Source: Leuctra nigra (lineage: Eukaryota > Arthropoda > Insecta > Plecoptera > Leuctridae). From it: DNA of 64,000 nucleotides. The DNA is taken from contig OW203763.1 of assembly GCA_934045905.1 (NCBI GenBank), positions 51,114,194 through 51,178,193 of the forward strand, read 5' to 3'. Shown here piece after piece: positions 10,655 through 20,443 of this stretch; position 1 is the stretch's first letter, and each line of letters begins with the position of its first letter. Position numbers and translations under genes: made by a program. The notes below the pieces were generated by a model. The model made no database searches. It was not told the origin of the DNA and saw nothing but the letters and a program-made list of their open reading frames with translations.

Positions 10655-11138
10655 CAGTGGTACTCAACCTGCGGCCCGTGGGACTAATTTTTGTGGCCCC
10701 CAGTTGATGTTTCAAAAACATACTTATTCACAAAATGTGTCCACTGTGAAAATAATAAAAAAATAATAAAAAAATAATAAAAATTAATTATAATCATAAT
10801 TTCATACAAAATTAAGTTTAGCATCCCAGAATCACTTATAAATTGCTTAGATTCTAAAAAAACGCCCTGCGGGGCAACATTTGGAGGGAACTTTGCTTCA
10901 GTTCGTGCATTTTAGAGCCGCAGAATCATTTTAAAAATATTAAAATCTAAAAAAAAAGCCCTGCGGGGCCAAAACTGACGCAGTCCCCCCCATGATAAAA
11001 GTAGTTCCTACGCGTCTGAAATGAACCTGAAAGCTTGAAACTACCTGATCACGTGAGCATTATTGTACTTTTTTAAAATGCGGCCCGACAACAAAAGCAA
11101 ATTCGTATTATTGGCCCGCAAGTCAAAAAGGTACTTAG
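10655..11138. mobile_element. hAT-like MITE with damaged right end
   Basis: The left end CAGTGGTACTCAACCT is a typical hAT terminus. The right end retains only AGGTTG and has lost about 10 bp. The flanks ACTTAAGT (10647-10654) and ACTTATGT (from about 11139) agree at 7 of 8 bases, a probable target duplication. Two A-rich/CCCTGCGGGGC blocks lie inside (about 10855 and 10947). It resembles the larger hAT element at 60511-61329 and has no coding frame. Confidence 0.65.
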
Positions 11139-11270
11139 GTTGACTTATGTTGTTTTTATTGAATCTGACAGATTGATATTGTATTAGTTTTATTATATTT
11201 TTCATAATGTATTGATTTGTGAGCCTTGAAAAGGACAAGAGGATTCTTGTCGAAACGTCGGCTGCATTAA
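11139..11270 (+). mobile_element. PLE 3' end, right arm of an inverted pair
   Basis: Plus-strand copy of the sequence at 10515-10646, ending in a hammerhead-like variant. It continues after the TTAA insertion at 11271-11635, as ACTACGTA from 11639. The uninterrupted form GCATTAAACTACGT is preserved inverted near 10516-10529. Confidence 0.65.
11220..11265 (+). ncRNA. Hammerhead-like motif with variant core TTGAAAA
   Basis: GCC/GGC stem I, TTGAAAA core, stem II GACAAGA...TCTTGTC, GAAACGTC. It has the same two non-consensus core positions as the copy at 10526. Confidence 0.45.
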
Positions 11271-11635
11271 GAGGGCTGAGTAGTGAGCGTGACCTTGAAG
11301 AGTTTTTAATCGATTTTTATCAATATCTTTTTCCAATGTAATTTTTAACAAAATAGGGCTTTGTACGAGTCTTCAGAACAGTTCAATGAAAATAATTTCA
11401 TAGCTTGGAATAAGTTATTAGTTTTATTTTGTCCAACAGATGTTTAGTGATAATTTTACTAATTTTCGGGCACTAAACGTCAGTAAGACAAAGTTAATCT
11501 AATAAACCATTACAAGCAATGGAATTATTTTCATTGAACTCGTACAAAGCCTTATTTTGTTAACTACACTGGTAAAAGATATTGATAAAAATCGATTAAA
11601 AAACTCTTCAAGGTCAAACTCTCTACCCAGCCGTC
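11271..11635. mobile_element. 365-bp TTAA-target MITE inserted in a PLE terminus
   Basis: TTAA flanks both ends (11267-11270 and 11636-11639). The left end GAGGGCTGAGTAGTGAGC matches the inverted right end GACGGCTGGGTAGAGAG imperfectly. Subterminal inversion is strong (GACCTTGAAGAGTTTTTAAT versus its complement near 11599-11618). The empty site GCATTAAACTACG exists in the opposite PLE arm near 10516-10529, which proves insertion. It is non-coding and piggyBac-like by target preference only. Confidence 0.85.
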
Positions 11636-11639
11636 TTAA

Positions 11640-11799
11640 ACTACGTACACGGCATTATACCCTTGTAATGATTTCTACTATATACACATATATATATGTG
11701 TATATATATGTCCCTTGAAAATGATCGCTGTTATGTGGTCGAAACTGTTGGGAGAGGAATAAAAGTGATTTACACGGTATAAAGCCTAAGAAACTTATT

Positions 11800-11837
<38 letters not shown>

Positions 11838-11870
11838 CATCTACCTATCTGAGGTTATCAGCGAAAACCA
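11640..11870 (+). mobile_element. PLE terminal remnant with TA microsatellites
   Basis: This continues the PLE terminus interrupted at 11270, then shows a palindromic TATATGTGTATA tract, a weak hammerhead-like motif at 11711-11754 (CTTGAAAA, weak stem II, GAAACTGTT), and a (TA)n run at about 11806-11834. No coding sequence is present. Confidence 0.4.
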
Positions 11871-11964
11871 TATTTCATATATATATATATTTCTTTCTTG
11901 ATTTTTTCGTAGCCGCTCATATTAGTAAAAGATTTTCACGGTATATTGCCACGTACTTTATTCG

Positions 11965-12013
11965 TATAATTCTACGTTTCGCCTAGCTCCTGCTAGGCAT
12001 CTTCAGGAAATTA
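11965..12013 (-). ncRNA. Hammerhead ribozyme-like motif (PLE)
   Basis: Minus strand: CTGAAGA core, strong stem II GCCTAGC-AGGA-GCTAGGC, GAAACGTA, and a short imperfect stem I (TTC/GAA). It lies about 175 bp 3' of the stop of the GIY-YIG fragment at 12188, the expected position in a PLE. Confidence 0.65.
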
Positions 12014-12187
12014 ATATTAAAAGAATATTCAAAACACTAAAAGTAAAAAATTTGAGAAAATGACAGGAGAAAAACAACTGATGACAAAAGTAAGGTGTAG
12101 ACAGAGCCCTCCGCATGGTGGAAAAAGATAACATTAAAAACAAGGTGAATAGAAAATGTAACAGGTAGATACAGTGCTAGCAAAAAG

Positions 12188-12640
12188 TCAAGGTTTCTTG
12201 GTTTGACTTCTTGTGCACATGCGTCCTGGTGGATCACGATGTTTCTGAGGACTTTCTCGTGGGGGCACGGATCTCCTCGGCTCGATGGGCATCTCTGGAC
12301 TTTGATGGGGTCTGCTAGGAGGCTTGATCATAATGTTGGATACCAGCGGTTTCCACGCTACCGGCAGTCTCAACCCGTCATCTCTTCTGTTTATCGCATG
12401 AGGTCGTCGTTCTATCTCTAGGGCTTCACGGTAAATTCTAGTTCCTAGATGGTCAACCGTTGCAATGGACTTCATATTCTCGAAATCGATTTTGTGTTTC
12501 TTGTACCTGGTGTGGTGAGCCAAAGTTGAAGTTTTCTTGCATTGCTCCACATCCAACTCATGCTCTCTTTTTCGCTGAGACATAATTCTACCAGTTTGTC
12601 CAATATACACCATATCACAGTTTATGGACATTATCACCAA
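12188..12640 (-). pseudogene. PLE GIY-YIG endonuclease C-terminal fragment
   Basis: The frame encodes the second half of the PLE endonuclease: VYIGQTGR (the YIG part of GIY-YIG), the following R-EHELDVEQ segment, then YREALEIERRP, NRRDDG and WKPL, and a basic tail ending TRSQTKKP. In PLEs this nuclease nicks the target for primed reverse transcription. The N-terminal half of the domain and the whole reverse transcriptase are missing. The frame upstream of about residue 22 reads into the oppositely oriented PLE copy that starts near 12624, so the fragment is joined head-to-head to it. A hammerhead motif follows at 11965-12013. Confidence 0.7.
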
Positions 12641-13894
12641 AGCCCAATCCCTGAGTTTCGCTGAAATTGCAAGGACCAGACAAATTCGCAAGTTTGAGAG
12701 GTTACTTTCAAATAATACTAATCACACGGCAGCCAAACCAACGTTTTCTCTTGATCCTGAGAGAGTGGTTGTGAACCGTTCTTCTGTGAAACTTAACGAG
12801 GCAGCATGTAGTGTTATCAACTTTGCTATTGCTCCAAAGAGAATTCCGGTCGAAAAGATTATTAGCGGCGTGGAAGCAGCTTTATTCAACGCCCGTCTTC
12901 CTGCAGAGAAAGCTGAACAGATTAGGCAAGAGACAGCATCAATTCTTCGTAAAGCCAAACCACCGCCGAGGAATGTGTCCGTAGACGAGATGAAAGAATT
13001 GAGAAACTTACGAGACAACACCGATATCATTATACTTCCAGCTGATAAGGGAAACGCCACGGTAGTCTTACACACGGAAGAATATAAAGCAAAAATGAAG
13101 GAGCTTCTACAAGACCCTGCATATATTCTCAATGAACACAATCCAACGGTCAGCCTTGAAAAGAAAACCAATAGACTCATTAAACAATATTCATCTTCCA
13201 TACCGAAAGAAGATTTCTCACGTATCATCCCGTTTGAGAAATCGTCACGAGTTCCGAGACTATATGGACTCCCTAAAGTGCACAAAGCTAATATGCCGCT
13301 TCGACCAATAGTAAGTGCTGTGTCTTCTCCAACTCAAGCCATAGCAAAATATCTGGCAAAACGTCTGCAACCATATTCTGAGGAAGCATTATCATATGTT
13401 AAAAATTCAACTCATTTTGTGGAGATTATTGACAGCATCAAGATTGAACCAGGTGATCTACTTGTGAGTTGTGACGTCGTCTCGCTTTTACTCAAGTTCC
13501 TGTTCAAGAGGCAATGGACATTATTGCTGTCAAATACCCAAGAATTGATAAACATGTGACCGCTTTGTCACGGCACTGCTTGTCATCTACATACTTTATT
13601 TATGAAGGTCAATTTTACAAGCAAATTGATGGAGCTCCCATGGGCTCACCTCTGTCACCCGTCATTGCAAATCTGTTCATGGAGAGTTTCGAAACTAAAG
13701 CACTAGAAACAGCACCTCTGAAACCCAGTTGCTGGTATCGTTATGTTGATGACACGTTTCTCGTTTGGCCACACGGAGAAGAGAGCATGAGTTGGATGTG
13801 GAGCAATGAAGCAATGCAATGCAAGCAATGTCAGCTTTTCAGAGGTCAGTGTTTCTTGTATCCTAAAGGCTGTGGCCGTTTGGTTTCAAGTTAA
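12624..13894 (+). pseudogene. PLE reverse transcriptase, frameshifted and internally deleted
   Basis: The first frame (12624-13500) holds the PLE N-terminal region and early RT motifs: LPADKGNA, YGLPKVHK, LRPIVS, SPTQAIAKYLAKRLQP, then the motif A region SCDVVSL. The frame shifts near 13490-13520. The second frame (13514-13894) continues with FYKQIDGAPMGSPLSP (motif B) and YRYVDDTFLVWPHG (motif C with catalytic YVDD). Immediately after, near 13785-13800, the sequence jumps to the region encoding EHELDVEQ of the endonuclease, out of frame. The thumb and GIY-YIG core are therefore deleted. A hammerhead motif follows at 13986. The copy is clearly dead. Confidence 0.85.
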
Positions 13895-13985
13895 TTTTGT
13901 TTCAAATGTCACTTTTCCTGACTTTTCATCCCGAATTTCATCATTTTATATGATCTATTGCTGTGTTTTTTAGTTTATTAATTTG

Positions 13986-14035
13986 TAATATACCTGAAGA
14001 AGCCAGGCAGGAGCCTGGCGAAACGTTGTATATTT
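13986..14035 (+). ncRNA. Hammerhead ribozyme-like motif (PLE)
   Basis: This is the best-formed copy in the window: stem I AATATAC/GTATATT, core CTGAAGA, stem II GCCAGGC-AGGA-GCCTGGC, then GAAACGTT with cleavage expected after GTT. Stem III is reduced to the palindrome ACGT. Confidence 0.7.
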
Positions 14036-14217
14036 AACTGTGGAATAAATGAAGCATTACCGAAAAATATTGATTATTTTAATGAGCGGCTTCGAAAGCA
14101 TCAAAGAATACATATATATATGATATATAATAGATTTTTCTATTGCTTTGTCCTACATACGTTCTATCACAGTTTTGACAGGGAATTTCATAAATACCTT
14201 GGTTTTCTAAAGGTATC
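14036..14217 (+). mobile_element. PLE terminal sequence between two PLE fragments
   Basis: After the ribozyme comes a conserved PLE terminal stretch (AATAAA, then GAGCGGCTTCGAAA). It is shared with the minus-strand PLE end at about 11890-11930 (GAGCGGCTACGAAA). It runs into an AT-rich junction with the next PLE fragment. Confidence 0.5.
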
Positions 14218-14676
14218 GTGTTCTTTACATGCCGATATAATTACGATAATAACGATAGAAAAATCTCGCAGAGAGTCAGAGAGCACGAGTTAGCTGTGGA
14301 TAAGATGGACAGCACTTCATCTCTTGTACAACACATTGAGGAAACTGGCCATTCCATCGCCTTCAACAAAGCTTCATCTCTCGCAACAATCCAATACGAT
14401 TATCCTCGTATTATTAGAGAAGCAATCGAAATTGAGAAGAGACCAGGTTCCCTCAATCAACGCGATGATTGTCTACGATTACTGAATGCTTGGAAGCCGA
14501 TTCTCGAAGGGAGGAAAGTACGCCAAGGGAAAGAAGCTGAAGATGTAGTTGTCAACATTCCACGTCCTAGGAAGCCCTCACGAGCAAGAGTACGAGAATT
14601 AGAAGAAATAGAAGAAGAACTTCTATCTCGACGAATTACTAGAAGTCAAGCAACACAGTCAGCAGCTTATGTTTAG
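14218..14676 (+). pseudogene. PLE GIY-YIG C-terminal fragment
   Basis: A 152-residue frame encodes the C-terminal part of a PLE endonuclease: ISQRVREHELAVDK, SLVQHIEETGH, RIIREAIEIEKRPGSLNQ, DDCLRLLNAWKPIL, and a charged tail ending RRITRSQATQSAAYV. The GIY and YIG strands are missing. The first 15 or so residues (MFFTCRYNYDNN) look like joined foreign sequence. It belongs to a PLE family related to the copy at 12188 but distinct from it. It is followed about 235 bp later by a hammerhead motif, giving a normal PLE 3' end. It is a 5'-truncated element. Confidence 0.75.
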
Positions 14677-14911
14677 AGTAGTATATTCTAGACTTTAATG
14701 CCCTCTTTTTATACGTATATATATCAGTTTTACTTTAGTTTTAAACCTTGCCTAATTGTCTATTAACCTTGTTTTTTCGCTATGTATTTGCATTTAGACT
14801 CTGGTTATTTGTGTTTTCACTAGGCTTTGTTTTAATTTTGTTCTGTCAAAGTGGTTTACCAGCTAGGTTTACGAGATATTTACGTTAATTTTTAGGTTTT
14901 CTTATACATTT

Positions 14912-14959
14912 ATATTCCCCTGAAGATGTAGAGGCATCCCTCTACGAAACGTTGGGAAA
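14912..14959 (+). ncRNA. Hammerhead ribozyme-like motif (PLE)
   Basis: Stem I TTCCC/GGGAA, core CTGAAGA, stem II GTAGAGG-CATC-CCTCTAC, GAAACGTT. It lies 3' of the coding fragment at 14218-14676. Confidence 0.65.
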
Positions 14960-15096
14960 ATACAGATTTTTATAATGCAACAAACGGAGTTTCCAGAAGA
15001 TTTAATCAATATATATATGATTATGAATATTTTCACAGCCGCCAGGTATGAATTGAAACATTTAACGGTATTTTGCTGTGGACATTTCATATTTTG
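14960..15096. other. AT-rich junction between two PLE ends
   Basis: A short stretch between the plus-strand PLE end and the minus-strand PLE end. No feature is supported. Confidence 0.4.
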
Positions 15097-15143
15097 CTGC
15101 CGACGTTTCGCTAGCTATCCAGCCAGCCTTTTCAAGGCACACA
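15097..15143 (-). ncRNA. Hammerhead-like motif with variant core TTGAAAA
   Basis: Minus strand: GCC/GGC stem I, TTGAAAA, stem II built on GGCTGGCTGGATAGCTAGC, GAAACGTC. It is a third copy of the variant core. A truncated fourth lies at 19664-19681. Confidence 0.45.
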
Positions 15144-15405
15144 AAACGAAATAACTTAAAAATAGGTATAAAATTTGAACTAAATTAACAAGATGTCGAT
15201 CAGCAACACAAATAATCAAAAGTGACAGATCATAAACAAAACTCCAGCTTTCTAAAAATTAAAACAAAGTCAAGGTACAATATATGTCTCATTTTTCTCT
15301 TTCTTCTCATTTTTCTTGACAGGTGTTCTACATTAGTTCACGGTTTCCCCTTTCTTCCTCTTCTCAGTACTTGTTTTCTTGGATGTTCCTTTGCGAGATG
15401 AGCCC
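15097..15405 (-). mobile_element. 3' part of a PLE split by a TTAA element
   Basis: On the minus strand this encodes the last roughly 20 basic residues of the PLE tail (stop near 15343), then the 3' region and a variant ribozyme motif at 15097-15143. It continues the PLE fragment at 18732-19610. If the insertion at 15410-18727 is removed and one TTAA kept, the reading frame passes from one piece into the other. Confidence 0.75.
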
Positions 15406-15409
15406 TTAA

Positions 15410-18400
15410 GGGGAAGGAAGAGCCTCTGAATGAGGACCTCGGCTGGAAAGCAGTTATCGTCCCGTCTCGTTGAAGATAGACTAGATGTTAAAGCGACAAA
15501 GTTGTGGAGAATGAATTGCAGATTATGCAGCGTTGACCACTTATTTGAAATTTTTAATCACCTTAAAGTTATAAGTAGTTATATGTTGCGTAATTATTGA
15601 GTAAATAAAACTAATAATTTTAAAAATTGGTTCAACGACGCTTAAACTAGATTTAATTTCAAGCAACTTTGCTCTTGAAACTTTTTTTCTAACTTGATCG
15701 GTAGAGGCACAATTTGCTTTCTCACACCATCAATGTTATGAGTTTTGCATAAAACCAGGGGCACTGAAACCGACTGAAGTTGCAAGTAAACATTCTGGGA
15801 GTTCCAGTAACGGTGTGGAAGGGGATGATGGGAGGGTCCTAAGAGACAGCATGGAAATATAAATAGTGCACTGATAGCGAGAGTTTGTATGTCAACAATA
15901 ATCATCAGTTTCCCCGGCATTTACACAATCAACGACGACTGGAGACAGACGGACCTCCCCAGCAAACACAGGAGCTCCCTGGGAGGTCCTAATATAAGGA
16001 TGATGCTCCTTAAATAGGGATATCCTTACAAGGATGTACTGGAAACCTCCCTGGTACATCCTAGTAAGGAGGACTCTTCCAAATTCAAGATGGCTTATTC
16101 TAAAAATGGCAACTGCCTAATTTAGGGAGGAATATCCTAAAAAAAGGCAGAATTCTTCCTAAAAAAGGGAAAATACCTCCTAAAAAAGGCAGACCTTCCT
16201 TTTTTTAGGACGGTCCTCCCTAAATAAGGCAATTGCCTTTTTTTAGGATATATTACACTAAAAATGGCCGCTATTGAAATATTTATATAGGTTTCGTTAG
16301 CTGCCAACAGAGTACTCTGCCCTTCAACTTCAATATAGATTTATGATTTACTCAGATATCTTTATTGTTTGTTTTAAGTAGGTAAGTTTTATTATTACCA
16401 AAATCTGGCAAAAAATATAATAATTTGTAACAAAATGAGACACGTTGCTTTACATGATAGGACAAATGTGTATTTCCTCTTTAGTAGTTGTCCCCTGCAA
16501 GTTGTCCCCTGCACTCCGATCCATATTATTTGTAGGTATGATGCATTCAAACTATAAATGAATAAATTCCTTCAAAGAAATGAATGATAGCAGCTGATCT
16601 GACGCTGTCATGTTGGTGTTTGTTGTCGGTGTCCCGCGAGTGATGCAAAAATGCTTCACTTTTTTGGTGGAGTGAGCCTACCCCTGTCCTGTCAGTGTTA
16701 GTGTATATCTAATATATTATATCGCTCTGTCGTGTATTACATATATTAAATAAGGCATTTGAAAAAGGCACTCATCGTAATATCGTGGAAAATGATCTAC
16801 CTAATCTAGGAAATTATGTCCTAATTTAGGAGATGGATATCCTAAAAAAAGGCAGAATTCTTCCTAAAAAAGGCAGAATACCTCCTAAAAAAGGCAGACC
16901 TTCCTTTTTTTAGGTTGGTCCTCCCTCCCCAGGATGTACCTGGGAGCCATTTAGGATCCCCATTAGGAAGCTGTGGGGAGGCTTTTAGGATCATTTTAGG
17001 AAGGACTGGGGATATCCTACATCCTTAATTAGGAGGGACTGGGGAGGTCCCAGGTACAACCTTGTGTTTGCTGGGTCAGAGTTGTCTAAATCATCTTACC
17101 TAATTTATAAAAATCTATCTATCATAAAGTGTATACCGTCTAAAATGTTGGAAATGGCCTAAAACTAAATTTTCATTGTAAGTTGATAAAATGTAAGTGA
17201 AAATTTTCAGAAACATAGAATGTTGATATTCAAAACAGCCATGTACAAATCTTCCCAACAATTTAATTTATCATAAGAAAATTCGCTGTTGTATTAATAA
17301 AGACTTCACTTAATATTATTTTTTATGCTATTTTTTAATTTTTTTTTGAATATTTATGTTTTTTTGAAGATATAAATATATTTTTGCTAATTGAATAACT
17401 GTTGAAATCGGCAACACTTCTCTAAGCATCCATAATAATTCACTGTCAATAGTAGCATCTCGGGCTATCTATTATTCTTGAGTCAATCTCGGCAAGGTTA
17501 TGTCACGATGTGTATTTATTCTCATTGTGACAACAATGTCAAACAGGTTTCCCGTCTACAATTGCTAGTGCAGAATAATAGATGAATTTCGACGCTCGCT
17601 AAGAGCACATCAATGTGTGTCTCTACTGTATGCACTATTTTATTATTTATAACTGAAAACTGTATGTTATAAAGGTAAAGAAATATTTTTGGTTGCAATG
17701 TGTATCATAGCAACTGAATGATAATTATACATTGTACGTGTTATTTCACACGTTAATCCCGAACACAGGTTTAGGTCACCGATAGCAATGATTTGTCAGA
17801 CAAACGGCGAATAATTATTTAATTGTTGTATTGACCGTTATCATTACTCCAACCATTCCATTTAAAAAAAAAAAAAAATCGATGTAGGTGTCAAAGGTTT
17901 CAAAATATAACATATGAAGTGTGTGACTTTTTGTTGATTTTTTCTACTAGTTTTGAGCAATGAAATAATATATGATATTATTTCAAAATTTCCTAATTCA
18001 TTGATTTATAAATTTCACAACATACCACTTATATAGTCCGGAGAAAAGGCTGGAAATATTCATGTGTATTTTTATTACTTTATTTCATTATTTTTCGTAT
18101 TTTCTACTCTCTACTTACAAGAAGTAGACAGTAGACAGTGTCTACATTCTACTACAAGAACCACATGCACAAAAACTAAAATGATTTTCTTGCTCTGATT
18201 GCGATAATATTATTCTCTTAGTAAAGAACCCAGAGAGAAATGAGACTACCTATACCTATTTGTAAACAAATTTTTCCAATGGCATTATACTCTCAGGTGG
18301 TGAAATAAGATCAGTGTCATATATCGCCGTTATAATGGTTAAAAATCAATAAAAGGATTTGCAATCTTTGAATCTATTAGATAAGTGTTGAACACTTTAT

Positions 18401-18727
18401 TGCGTGTGATTATTCTTGATCCTCGATGATTTTGTTCGTGTTGTGAAAGTGATGCCAATGATGTCATTTGAGTTGGTAACCAGTCTGGACCCAGCGATCA
18501 TAACAACAATACTCGGGGTATCCGATCTCACTTTTGTTTACATTTTTTGCATGGGAACTAAAGTCGGAAGAAAACATTCATATCAAACATTGTTCCCAGC
18601 TAGACCAATCACAGTAATGACAACAAATTCGTCGCCAAATCTGATCCCGCCTTATTTACCTTTAAAAACCCCGCCTACAATAGCAATTAGGGCTGATTCT
18701 CTAGGAGCAGTCAGCCGGTCCTTCCCC
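15410..18727. mobile_element. TTAA-target transposon, copy A, with nested TIR element
   Basis: The ends are GGGGAAGGAAGAGCC on the left and GGTCCTTCCCC on the right. TTAA lies outside both (15406-15409 and 18728-18731). Without the nested element at 15958-17075 it is about 2.2 kb. A second copy lies inverted at 20444-22621. No transposase is recognisable, so it is non-autonomous. The 106-residue frame at 18416-18736 (LFPARPITVM, PPYLPLKTPPTIAIRADS) has a similar counterpart in copy B, but I cannot assign it. TTAA targets suggest the piggyBac group. Confidence 0.8.
15958..17075. mobile_element. TIR element starting CCCAGCAAACAC, copy 1 (full)
   Basis: The left end CCCAGCAAACACAGG and the right end GTGTTTGCTGGG are inverted. 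Longer subterminal inversion includes TGGGAGGTCC/GGACCTCCC and blocks of the type CCTAAAAAAGGCAG. Comparison with TTAA copy B, which lacks it near 22085-22095, shows the empty site and at most a 2-bp duplication (TC). It has no coding frame. A second, 3'-truncated copy begins at 19682. Confidence 0.75.
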
Positions 18728-18731
18728 TTAA

Positions 18732-19610
18732 TTTAGCCAGTGGGATGTCATCATCTTCCCCAGACTGATCACTTTTGTTATTATGACTTCTTCTAGAATG
18801 TCTTGTCCTCGGTGCAGATCTGCGACTTCTTTCTGCTAGTAGATTTAGTCTCACAGTGGCGAGAGGGAGGTCCTCATCATCATCAGTTTGATGCAACATG
18901 CTGCTAGTCTGTTTACGTCTTCTATCAATTTTAGGAGGAGGGTGTCTCGCCTTCCAGCTTGTCGCCGCAGATGGAGTAACAGGTGGAACATGTCTGGTAG
19001 ACGTGATGGGTTTCCATGATTGTGGCAGCCTATTACTCTCTAGTTGTCTGTTCATACAGTTTGGACGCAAGTCGATTTCGATCGCTTCTCGAACAACTCT
19101 AGTAAGATGTCTTCTGTAAACGGTATGCCCAAGGCTATTGTCTGCATTTTTTATTACTAGTACGTCCAGAAATGAGAGGCTATCATTGGATTCCACTTCC
19201 ATCGTGAATTTTATGTCCTTATGTATGCCATTGAGGTGATCAAGAAAATCATGTGATTTCTCTCTTCCATATGGCCAAACAGCGAACGTGTCATCGACAT
19301 ATCGGAGCCAAATGTTGGGTTCATATGTAGCCGTTTCCAGGGCTTTCTTCTCGAACTCCTGCATAAATACATTAGCAATCGCTGGTGATAGTGGGCTTCC
19401 CATTGGAGCTCCGGAGATTGGTCGGTAAAATTGACTATCATATATGAAATAGGTCTCCTTCATGCAGTGGGCAGCTAGATCGATTACATGTCTGGGCACC
19501 AGTTTGTTTGTCTTCAAATGTTCGAGGGCTTCATTGACTGGTACTTTGGTGAATAGTGATTCTACATCGAAGCTTACCAGTAAGTCTTCTGGATCCGTCT
19601 TGATGGATGA
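18732..19610 (-). pseudogene. PLE reverse transcriptase/endonuclease, internally deleted
   Basis: On the minus strand, from about 19610, come the motif A region (LVSFDVESLFTKVPV), then HCMKETYFIYDSQFY, GAPMGSPLSPAIANVF (motif B), WLRYVDDTFAVWP (motif C), and SLSFLDVLVIK. After VYRRHLT it jumps to RVVREAIEIDLRP, the far C-terminal part of the endonuclease, so the thumb and GIY-YIG core are deleted in frame. A basic, acidic-patched tail follows to the TTAA insertion at 18728. The first 200 or so residues of the RT are missing. The frame ends beyond the insertion, near 15343. Confidence 0.85.
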
Positions 19611-19681
19611 TTGTTAATTTAGTTCAAATTGTATACCTATTTTTAAGTTATTTCGTTTTGTGTGCCTTGAAAAGGCTGGCT
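19611..19681 (+). mobile_element. PLE 3' region joined head-to-head with the RT fragment
   Basis: The sequence GTTAATTTAGTTCAAATT to AAAAGGCTGGCT is a plus-strand copy of the PLE 3' region found on the minus strand at 15120-15195. It adjoins the minus-strand RT fragment, forming another tail-out inverted arrangement. It is cut by the TIR element at 19682. Confidence 0.7.
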
Positions 19682-20270
19682 CCCAGCAAACACAGGAGCT
19701 CCCTGGGAGGTCCTAATATTAGGATGATGCTCCTTAAATAGGGATATCCTTACAAGGATGTACTGGGGACCTCCCTGGTACATCCTAGTAAGGAGGACTC
19801 TTCCAAATTCAAGATGGCTTATTCTAAAAATGGCAACTGCCTAATTTAGGGAGGGATGTCCTAAAAAAAGGCAGATACCAGTATCCTTTTTTAGGACAAA
19901 TTCTTCCTAAATTATGCACATTATCCTTTTTTTAGGATGTCCCTCCCTAAATTAGGCAATTGCCTTTTTTTAGGATATATTACACTAAAAATGGCCGCTA
20001 TTGAAATATTTATATAGGTTTCGTTAGCTGTCAACAAAGTACTCTGCCCTTCAACTTCAATATAGATTTATGTTTTACTCAGATATCTTTATTGTTTGTT
20101 TTAAGTAGGTAAATTTTATTATTACCAAAATCTGGCAAAAATAATAAGAATTTGTAACAAAATGAGACACGTTGGTTTACATGATAGGACAAATGTGTAT
20201 TTCCTCTTTAGTAGGTGTCCCCTGCAAGTTGTCCCCTGCACTCCGATCCATTTGTAGGTATGATGCATTC
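19682..20270. mobile_element. TIR element starting CCCAGCAAACAC, copy 2 (truncated)
   Basis: This is collinear with 15958-16555 of copy 1 with about 95 percent similarity by eye (TIR, TCCTTAAATAGGGATATCC, ATGGCCGCTATTG, GTTGTCCCCTGCACTCC). It stops after GATGCATTCAAAC, where another element begins. The right end is missing. Confidence 0.75.
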
Positions 20271-20443
20271 AAACTACTAGGAAAACGCTCTGTGTAACGC
20301 GTTGATGAGCGAGCACGGACACGCGCGCAACACCTCGAACCGAAATTATGTCTATCGAAAATATCATTAAAAGCCAATAATTTTTGAAATTTGTCAACCT
20401 TGTATAGGTATAAAAATCTCCAAATATTCCTAAAGTTGATTAA
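20271..20443. mobile_element. Fragment of the ACTAGGAAAACGCTC TIR element
   Basis: It begins ACTAGGAAAACGCTC and matches the left end of the full element at 57893-59465 through CGAACCGAAATT and TCTATCGAAAAT. It is interrupted at TTAA 20440-20443 by transposon copy B. Sequence related to its interior resumes at about 22835-23040. Confidence 0.65.

Noticed and set aside
18416..18736. The 106-residue frame in TTAA copy A as a transposase
   Set aside because: No DDE/DDD pattern or cysteine-rich end is present, and the counterpart frame in copy B differs at both ends. It is probably non-coding element sequence.
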